From Dreissena polymorpha (Eukaryota > Mollusca > Bivalvia > Myida > Dreissenidae): DNA of 64,000 nucleotides. The stretch covers positions 108,659,989 through 108,723,988 of the forward strand of contig NC_068361.1 in NCBI RefSeq assembly GCF_020536995.1, given 5' to 3'. The notes below the pieces were generated by a model that worked only from the letters and a program-made list of their open reading frames with translations, ran no database searches and was not told the DNA's origin. Numbering within the stretch: the stretch's first letter is position 1; each line of letters begins with the position of its first letter. Below are positions 56,670 to 64,000 of this stretch, in pieces. The translations under genes and the position numbers were made by a program.

Positions 56670-56745
56670 ACACGAAAGCACGCACGCACGCACACACACG
56701 CGCTCAGGCTAGCATGCAAGCACACTCACACACACCCAGCGAACG
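56670..56745 (+). repeat. (CA/CG)n-rich simple sequence
   Basis: CACGCACGCACGCACACACAC and later CACACTCACACACACCC. An imperfect dinucleotide/tetranucleotide microsatellite. Confidence 0.85.
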
Positions 56746-56762
56746 CATATGAACCGTACAGT

Positions 56763-59310
56763 TAAACAAGAGCACCGCTTAGCGGGTGCAGACCGCTCAT
56801 CTATTTTCCTTAAAAAGGTGAAGGGACCTATCTCAATACTTCAATCAAAAATAGGAAAGGGTGGGGTGTAGAGAGGTGTATAGTGTATATATTCTTTATG
56901 GTTTGGTCATTTATTTCATTATCTTTCAAAAATGCAAAAACAACTTTTTTTGTGGGGAGATTCTTGGATTGGATGGTTGGTCAGTCTTTCAAAATAAAAT
57001 AATAAAAATAAATATTTGTGTTTTCTTAAACTTTTTAAAAATAATTGGGGGCGGGGGGTGTTAGAGGGTATAGTGCGGGGTGTGGTCATTTATTAGATGA
57101 TCTTTCAAAAAAAAGAAAAAAAATGAAAAAAAAAAATTTTGGGGGGAGATTATGGGGTGAAGCGTAGGGGTTGGTTTGGGTGGAGTCTATTGTGTTATGC
57201 AAGGTAAGCGTTGTTTTGTCAAAGTATGAATCAAATATAATAATAAATAAAGAAGTAATGGCAATTTTAGCAAAATTTAATACTTTAACCTTGATAGTTA
57301 AGGTCATTCAAAGGTGAAGGTCAATTCAACTTGCCAGGTACAGTACCCTCATTAAAGTAAGAAAGTATTTGAAGTTTGAAAGCAATAGCCTTGATACTTT
57401 AGAAGAAAAATGAATCTAAACACAAAATTTAACACAATATTCAAAGTAACTTAGTCTAAATAGGGCCAAAATTCTGTCATAATGCCAAATAGAGTTTCAT
57501 AACTATGCCTGCACAATTTTCTTATGATAGTAAGTAAGTGTTGCAAGTATGAAAGCAATAGCGATGCTACTTTATAAATAAAGTGCGCCAAAACACAAAA
57601 CTTAACCAAAATTTCAATCTAAGTATAAAAGGGGCCATAATTCTGTCAAAATACCAGCCAGAGTTACATATGTTTGCCTACATAGTCCCCTTTTGATAGT
57701 TAGTAAGTGTTCCAAGTCTGAAAGCAATAGCTTTGATACTTTAGGAGTAACCAAATGTTCAATTTTCTAAATATGAAATGGGCCATTATTCTGTCAAAAT
57801 GCCAATCCGAGTTACACAACTTTGCCTTCACAGTCCCCTTTTGATAGTTAGTAAGTGTGCCAAGTCTGAAAGTAATAGCTGTGATACTTTAGGAGTAAAG
57901 TGGAACAAAACACAAAACTTAACCAAATTTTCTATTTTCTAAGTATGAAAGGGACTGTTATTCTGTCAAAATGCCAGTCAGAGTTATATTACTTTGCCAA
58001 AGTTCCCTTATGATAGTTAGTGTTGCAAGTATGAAAATAATAGCTTTGATACTTTAGAAATAAAGTGGTCCTAAACACAAAACTTAACCAAATTTTCAAT
58101 TTTTAAAAGTATAAAAGGGGCCATAATTCTGTCAAAATGCCAGTCACAGTTACGTTACTTAGCCTGCACAGTCCCCTTATGATAGTTAGTAAGTGTTGCA
58201 AGTATGAAAGCAATAGTTTAGATACTTAAGGAATAAAGTTGACCTAAACACAAAACTTAACCAAATTTTCAATTTTCTAAGTTGAAAAGGGACCATAATT
58301 CTGTCAAAATGCAAGCCAGAGTTACATAACTTTGCATGCACAGTTCTCTTATAATATTTAGTGTTGCAAGTATGAAAACAATAGCTTTGATACTTTAGGA
58401 ATAAAGTGGACCTAAACACAAAACTTAACCAAATTTTCAATTTTCCAAGTATGAAAGGGGCCATAATTCTGTCAAGATGCCTGTCAGAGTTACATAACTT
58501 TGCCTGCACAGTCCCCTTATGATATTTAGTAAGTGTTGCAAGTATGAAAGCAATAGCTTTGATACTTTAGGAATAAATTGGACCTAAAGACAAAACTTAA
58601 TCAAATTTTCAATTTTCTAAGTAACTAAGGGGCCATAATTCTGTCAAAAATACCAGTCAGAGTTACATTACTTGGCCTGCACAGTCCCCTTATGATAGTT
58701 AGTAAGTGTTGCAAGTATGAAAGCAATAGCTTTGATACTGAAGGAATAAACTGGACCTAAACACAAAACCTTATCAAATTTTCAAATTCCTAAGTAACAA
58801 AGGGGCCATAATTCTGTCAAAATACCAGTCAGAGTTACATTACTTTGCCTTCACAGTCCGCTTACGATAGTTAGTAAGTGTTGCAAGTATGAAAGAATTA
58901 GCTTTGATACTTTAGGAATAAAGTAGACCTAAACACAAAACTTTACCAAATTTTCATTTTTTAAGTATAAAAGGGACCATAAGTCTTTAAAATGCCAGTC
59001 AGCGTTACATTACTTTGCCTGCACATTCCCCTATGATAGTAAGCTAATGTTGAAAGTTTGAAAGCATTCTTTAGGAATAAAGTGGACCTAAACACACAAC
59101 TTAACCAAATTTTCAATCTTCAAAGTATACAAGGGGCACATAATTATGTCAAAATGCCATCCAGAGTTATCTGACTTTACCTGCCTGTCCCTCATAATAG
59201 TAAGTGTGCCATGTTTGAATGCAATAGCTTTGATACTTTATGATAAAAGAGGACCCAAAAACAAAACTTAACCGGACGCAGACGCCGACGGTCAGGTGAT
59301 GACAATAACT
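56763..59310 (+). mobile_element. Array element family H (copy 2), long array, 3' hairpin lost
   Basis: It starts TTAAACAAGAGCACCGCTTA. A G-rich segment repeated twice (TTTATTAGATGATCTTTCAAA-type with GGTTTGGGTGGAGTC) and then about eleven units of 165-175 bp follow: AGTTACATTACTTTGCCTGC, ACAGTCCCCTTATGATAGTT, AGTAAGTGTTGCAAGTATGA, AAGCAATAGCTTTGATACTT. The end is GACGCAGACGCCGACGGTCA-GGTGATGAC. The AGCTC hairpin found in copy 1 is absent, so the 3' end is truncated or changed. Confidence 0.82.
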
Positions 59311-59960
59311 CATATTTGTTTTCAAAAATAGATAGGCTTATAAAATAAATAGGAACAAAGGGGTACGTTTCATAATATGAATCTTTTTTAATTAAATGTA
59401 TAACGAAAAATGAAGTTACAGAACTAGGCCGATACCGACAGATTAACTTGAAATTTAAAAACAAAAAAATGTGTCCACAATTTTTTGGGGGAAAAAAAGT
59501 TATTTCTCAGTTGGAAAAAAAAATACAATTTTGAAATAACACAATGCTTTACAAAATAAAAAAAACACATACAAAACATAACAGGTAAAGTATGTCATAG
59601 AAAACATGTTATCGCAGCCAAATATCTGTACATGTACATTGCCTCGAATATGTCGTTTATTAAAAAAATTACGCAAATTAGCCCACAATCAATAACGGGT
59701 TGCTTAACATACACAATAAACCGAATTATCTCAACTTACGACAGGAATTATTAACGAATGTGAAACTACGCGATAAATGGTTAATAAAAAAAAACCTTGA
59801 TACATTCAACCACTGCGGATATAAATCAAGAACATACACATCTACTCTTCAAGTAAATACAATTAGATAAATCGTATTCACAAACTATATTACCAAGTAG
59901 TATCATGGACAAATCGAATGAACGCAATTAACATTTCAACTACACCTTTACATTCGTTGT
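59311..59960. other. AT-rich sequence below the HSPA12-like exon
   Basis: The next exon of the HSPA12-like gene would be expected on this side. None was recognised here. Confidence 0.35.
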
Positions 59961-59964
59961 TCAC

Positions 59965-60439
59965 CTTGGCAAAATAGTGGCACCGTTAAGAACAGCAAAG
60001 GCATGTTCTTTTGGAATGTAGACTTGCATGTCAGGCAGGGCAGCTTTCACATGTTCATGAATTGGTGTAGGCAAAGGAAGCTCACTAACGACAATCACAT
60101 GACTGATCTCCGTCGATTCGTATGTTTTAATGAATTCCCTTATTCGCATTACAGCTAGTTCCATAAATGTATCAAACAGTGACGTGAAAGCGCTTGTGTT
60201 GATTTTTAAAGCACCATTAACATTTATATATACATCGTTCATGTAAGCAGAACGTTGGATTTGTTCCTTTAATGATCTTCCCGTCAAGTCTTTTACAATA
60301 TCTTGTATTGTGACAGAGACAGAGATATTTACTCGATTGATCGAAGTTTTCAAATTAGCAGCTTGCGTACGGAAGTTTTCTATTAACATGGTATATTCAT
60401 CCAAATGGCTCTTCTTGATGACAGCAATTATTTCACAAC
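59965..60439 (-). CDS. HSPA12-like (HSP70 superfamily) exon, late nucleotide-binding domain
   Basis: The acceptor is ATATTTAG|GTTGTG and the donor CCAAG|GTGAAC (or a stop, TGA, in the same place). It encodes CEIIAVIKKSHLDEYTMLIE, NFRTQAANLKTSINRVNISV, TGRSLKEQIQRSAYMND, FMELAVMRIREFIKTYESTE, ISHVIVVSELPLPTPIHEHV, KAALPDMQVYIPKEHAFAVL and NGATILP. The layout (YDYLDL-like start, FKxP/ETGK-like segment, IxxHVxxLF helix, V-rich strand, PEEAGLAVLKGAV-like end) matches bivalve HSPA12A/B relatives. The glycine pair of the family's VGGFSES nucleotide-contact motif is replaced by SELPLP, so ATP binding may be altered or the copy may be decaying. The frame is otherwise open. Confidence 0.68.
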
Positions 60440-60760
60440 CTAAATATATTATGCATATATTATACATTACACGAAGGTGAAAGTTATAAGAGAGTGTTAT
60501 ATAATTAGTTAGTTTAGTGTAACTTATTTGAACAATATAATACAACAGAGCTGGGCTGAGCATCTTTAACCATGGCCGCAATCGATATAATGACCCGGCA
60601 TTTAAAATTATCATTGTTATTCCGGATAGTACATATCAAAGAAAAAATGAAGTGTTTGTTAGCTATGTATCCCAATAAATTTACATATATGTTGAATACC
60701 ATTGACAATGTACTTTTGAAAACAAAAACACTGTCATGATTAAAATGAAAAAATACATAC

Positions 60761-60895
60761 CAGCTAATGCATTCATAAAGGTTTCAAAATCCTCGACAAC
60801 TTTCGATACACCTAGTTTTCGGTCATGCTCTGTGATAATATGCTCCATCTGCATGCCACTTTCCATACTGTGCAAATTGATGGCAAGTTTATCTT
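60761..60895 (-). CDS. HSPA12-like exon upstream of the main one
   Basis: The acceptor is TGTTGTAG|AAGATA and the donor GCTG|GTATGT (phase 1, joins to G|GT of the next exon). It encodes DKLAINLHSMESGMQMEHII, TEHDRKLGVSKVVEDFETFM, NALAG. The segment resembles the DNELGVYKVVEDFE...FMxAL region of bivalve HSPA12-like proteins. The preceding exons, with the first phosphate-binding motif, were not found between here and the window end. Confidence 0.6.
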
Positions 60896-60959
60896 CTACA
60901 ACACATAATATTATGTTCATTTAGTATACATGTTTGCTTTTTGTAAAACGCCCTTTATC

Positions 60960-61425
60960 GGTTCAAGAAATTCGAATTTTTAGCTCGGAACATTTATTTT
61001 AAGAAAAATATCACTTGACTGCTATTAAAAATATAAATGTACACAGTCTTCAATAATTTCAGTAGTACATAATAAACAATCTAGCAAATAAGTGAAATGT
61101 AAGGTTTATGCGCAACATTGTTCAACAGAAAGCACAGTTTATGTTAATATTAAAAACAAAGCATAAGAGTCAATATGATATAGTCTCTCGGCTGTACATA
61201 AACATTTATGTATTTACTTCTATATTTCATAATATTTATACTTTAAGCTTATATTGTATTAATTTTAAGGTCCCTCATAACAAATAATGCATTTTCAATT
61301 GGACGCATAAGAAAAAGAGTTACATTTATTAGTAACTATCGAACAGCGGATACCACTGTGTCACCCCCAGTCGGAAAAATTGTTATGTTTTAGTATCTCC
61401 CCGCCACGTTTGACGGCACTATGTC
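60960..61425. other. AT-rich sequence
   Basis: Nothing recognised. An upstream HSPA12-like exon was looked for on the minus strand without success. Confidence 0.3.
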
Positions 61426-61429
61426 TGAA

Positions 61430-62420
61430 GATCTGGGGGGAGAATATGATCCAAGGAATGGACGCAGGTCTTGGTCATCATCCTACCGAATCTCACGCAT
61501 TATGCTTAACCAATTACACAAAGTCATAAGAACTGCTGGTGGAAGAGCAGACTCAATTAAGAGCTGGTCGGAGCATAGTGGATCAGATCTTTAACTGCAT
61601 GGTCATCATTAAGAAAATCTTCAACACCAACGGGAGCTCTTACACAACTTCAGCGACTTTATTGAAGATTCGTATATAATGATGACCTTTTGCAGGTTCA
61701 AAATTGACGAAAGGCTGTTGTTAGCCATCAAAGGGGACTTCTTCAGGACATCAGTGGGCAACAAGACCACCACATCTCCATCTCCTGTGGTAGGAGACGC
61801 ATCTCTTACTCGAGATTACTTGAGATTCGCTGATGACATTGACCTTGTGAATTACACTAGCATTGAACTATAAGCTCTCACAGACTCTCAGAAAGGTCGG
61901 TATGGAGAAGTTAAGATCATTGTATACAAGACAAAAACAACAACAGAACATACATCATTATTAACGGCGAGAAGCTGGAAGAGGTGACCAACTTCACGTT
62001 CTTGGAGCAACCCTGTCAAAGGATGGCAACAGTGCCACTGAGATCCGAATAAGAATTATTATGCCGACTATAAGCTCTCACAGATAATCAGAAAGGTCGG
62101 TATGAGGAAATAAAGATCATTGTATACAATATTAAAAAAAAAAAAACAGAACATACATCATTATTAACGGCGAGAAGCTGGAAGAGGTGACCAACTTCAC
62201 GTTCATGGAGCAACCCTGTCAAAGGATGACAACAGTGCCACTGAGATCCGAATTAGAATTGTCATGCCGACCCCAGCGATAGCAAGACTGAGCAGGTTGT
62301 TAACATGCACCTCCACGAGCGTCTGCTCTGAGAACATGTTTTACAAGTCCCTTGTTGTAATCATCCCACTGTATGGCTATGAGCCCTGGAAGATTCACGC
62401 TTCACAATGTACACTTGTTT
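61430..62420 (+). mobile_element. LINE reverse-transcriptase fragment (broken) with internal 200-bp tandem duplication
   Basis: Readable pieces include a frame starting MMTFCRFKIDERLLLAIKGD, then FFRTSVGNKTTTSPSP, then LRFADDIDLVNYTSIEL, which carries the FADD catalytic box. Later pieces in other frames resemble INGEKLEEVTNFTFLE-like, LSKDGNSATEIRIRI-like and SLVVIIPLYGYEPW text of non-LTR RT C termini. The segment 61868-62067 is repeated at 62068-62266 with few differences. Many frame changes exist. It is a dead fragment and the family was not determined. Confidence 0.65.
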
Positions 62421-62429
62421 ACTATTTCC

Positions 62430-63800
62430 ATCATTATCATTGTTTTATGTATTGACTTACCAAATGAATTGAAATTTTACCGTGAAATAAAAGTGTTAAG
62501 TTTTTATTTGTTTCAGAGGTAAGTTTGCTATTGTTACATAATTGTTTTAACCCCATTGTTGTTAAAACGTGTGCAAATCATCCATGAATATTATTTACTT
62601 ATTGGTGTTTTTAAACTCTATGAACACGGTGGAATCACCAACCAAGAACACCTAAAGCATCAGTTCCTGTCTCTTATAAAAATGTGCATATATACTTTTC
62701 TCAAAGTTACCAAAAGACCGCATTCGGAACCGGTATATTTCAGAAAGTTTGTGAAAAATATCAAGTATTCGAATGGAATAACAAGCATGCATTTAAAACT
62801 TAACTACTTTTGTGTGTCGTTCATATTGATATGTACAAAAGCATTGAACAATTGTTTTCCCGCACAGATTGCAAAAATATGTTTTCAACAGAATATGAGT
62901 CAAAAAATAACTTATTTTTGGCAGTAGTTTCCTAAAAATGCGTTGTTGATTTTATGTTAAAATAAAACAGTGTAGCCAGTGCAAACGTATTTAATGGTTC
63001 ACAATATACTACATAGCATGCGTGTGCATATCAAAACATGATCTAACATTTTGTGGATTAGAAGCCAATGGGTGCAATTACATACCTTACCCAAAAACGT
63101 TCTAACAAATGAATAAATACACAACAGAAATAGTTTCTTATTGTCACACACCGAAAGGGAATCGATCCAAACACGGACTTCGTGTCAACGAGTTTCGCTA
63201 TTGCGACACGCCTTTGACAGACTTAAATATGTGCTGTGTTCAGGTGACAGCTGTTCGTCTGCACATAGTAGTTTTTTTAAGTCAATGGACATTGCAGATT
63301 TAAATAAAAGTAACTTGTTAGATTTGACAGTAAGGAAATACAAATATTAATACGATTTGGATAACGCAATCTGTAGTGGAATGGTGTTTCTTCTGCACCA
63401 CATGAGCAAAGACACTATTAGTGGTGTTTCTTCGGTGTAACACAGATCACAGCTTGTTAATACCTCGACAAAACGACAGTGCTAGATCTGCGAATTTCGA
63501 CTGTCAATATTTGAAAAAAGGCAAGTTTGTGGTTTCTTTGTTTGCGATTTTGCGTTTGAACTCAGGGACCGTAGTAGCGTTACGTGTTGGGGATAAAAGA
63601 AATTTGAAGACTAGAATTATTGAGGTGCGAAAAAGAAGGCCCGTATAGCTTGTGTAAAATTTGATGGTATTAAATTGTTGCAATAAATCGAAAAGGTAGG
63701 TTCAGAATGCATAGGTATCAGGTTAAAAAGGCATGATCGAGTAAGATTCGTTTTTACCTCTTTAAAGTAAAAGTTCAATAGAAGCGTATGTTTTTTTGCG
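62430..63800. other. Intergenic sequence
   Basis: Short plus-strand frames (62556-62927, 63109-63350, 63421-63648) have no recognisable motif. They are kept only as unsupported possibilities. Confidence 0.3.
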
Positions 63801-63804
63801 ATTG

Positions 63805-63925
63805 TTGGCTCAGGATTCCAAGTTAAGATCTGCTAGGAGACGGTCTAAGGTACACAATTCGGTAGCCCCCAAACGATCCTTGTTGCCTCGTTTTGGACAA
63901 CTACAATTTTGCTACATAGTTACCA
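63805..63925 (-). mobile_element. Possible LINE C-terminal scrap
   Basis: The minus strand reads KIVVVQNEATRIVWGLPNC then a stop and further similar text. VQNEAARIVTGL is a common motif near the end of CR1/Jockey-like reverse transcriptases. Only about 20 residues support this. Confidence 0.35.
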
Positions 63926-64000
63926 ATACCCACATACATCGCAGTAACCCGAAAGGTGTCAGCTTAATAAAATAACATAACAAGACTGTGTTTTGGCGAC

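Noticed and set aside
57086-57307. Minus frame in the G-rich part of array element H (and 31533-31841)
   Set aside because: The same low-complexity G/A-rich segment occurs in both copies of the element, and the frames are not conserved in kind.
1-64000. LTR retrotransposon, Polinton or other virus-like element
   Set aside because: No long terminal repeats, gag-, integrase-, capsid- or polymerase-B-like frames were recognised. The RT fragments have non-LTR features.

Overview
This window looks like AT-rich nuclear DNA of a bivalve mollusc. The signs are split genes with GT/AG introns, dense non-autonomous repeats of kinds I associate with bivalve genomes, and fragments of HSPA12-type and TRIM/B-box-type genes, which are expanded in bivalves. 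No operon, CRISPR array, LTR element or virus-like element was recognised. The species cannot be fixed from the sequence alone.

Host genes. (1) Minus strand, about 4.92 to 1.57 kb: a small secreted EF-hand protein gene in four exons (44, 121, 43 and about 167 bp) whose splice phases agree. (2) Plus strand, 22.3-23.6 kb: a TRIM-like (two B-boxes plus coiled coil) reading frame with a stop and two frameshifts. It is split by a 485-bp TTAA-flanked inverted-repeat element. (3) Minus strand, 47.9 to 29.6 kb: ten recognisable exons of the circularly permuted GTPase GNL1. G4 (NKVD), G1 (GFPNVGKSS), G2 (GHT) and G3 (DCPG) appear in permuted order. Several exons carry stops, frameshifts, a 28-nt deletion or lost splice sites, and no N-terminal exons were found, so this copy reads as an unprocessed pseudogene or a badly erroneous assembly. 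(4) Minus strand, 60.9 to 60.0 kb: two exons of an HSPA12-like (HSP70-superfamily) gene without its beginning or end.

Mobile DNA fills most of the rest. LINE reverse-transcriptase fragments lie at 7.1, 13.2, 25.8, 61.4 and 63.8 kb, and a hAT transposase relic at 10.1 kb. At least five families of short inverted-repeat elements end in TTAA. Two of these carry tRNA-like segments inside. tRNA-derived SINEs are at 18.1, 19.9, 34.8 and 48.7 kb. Six or more elements are built around tandem arrays of about 150-170 bp (0-1.3, 31.3-32.9, 35.5-37.0, 41.9-42.8, 43.5-44.3 and 56.8-59.3 kb), several ending in a hairpin. There are minisatellites at 10.6, 24.3, 43.4/44.3 and 47.9 kb, a 244-bp foldback at 9.5 kb and a 147-bp near-palindrome at 28.9 kb.

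Layout. 0-5 kb: array element, then the EF-hand gene. 5-20 kb: mostly AT-rich sequence with LINE, hAT, SINE and MITE relics. 20-24 kb: MITEs and the split TRIM-like gene. 24-29 kb: minisatellite, LINE and palindrome. 29-48 kb: GNL1 remnant with repeat-filled introns. 48-60 kb: SINE, MITE and array elements in AT-rich DNA. 60-64 kb: HSPA12-like exons and LINE relics. The genes show no functional linkage. The main story is the number of nested insertions and the decay of two host-type genes among them.
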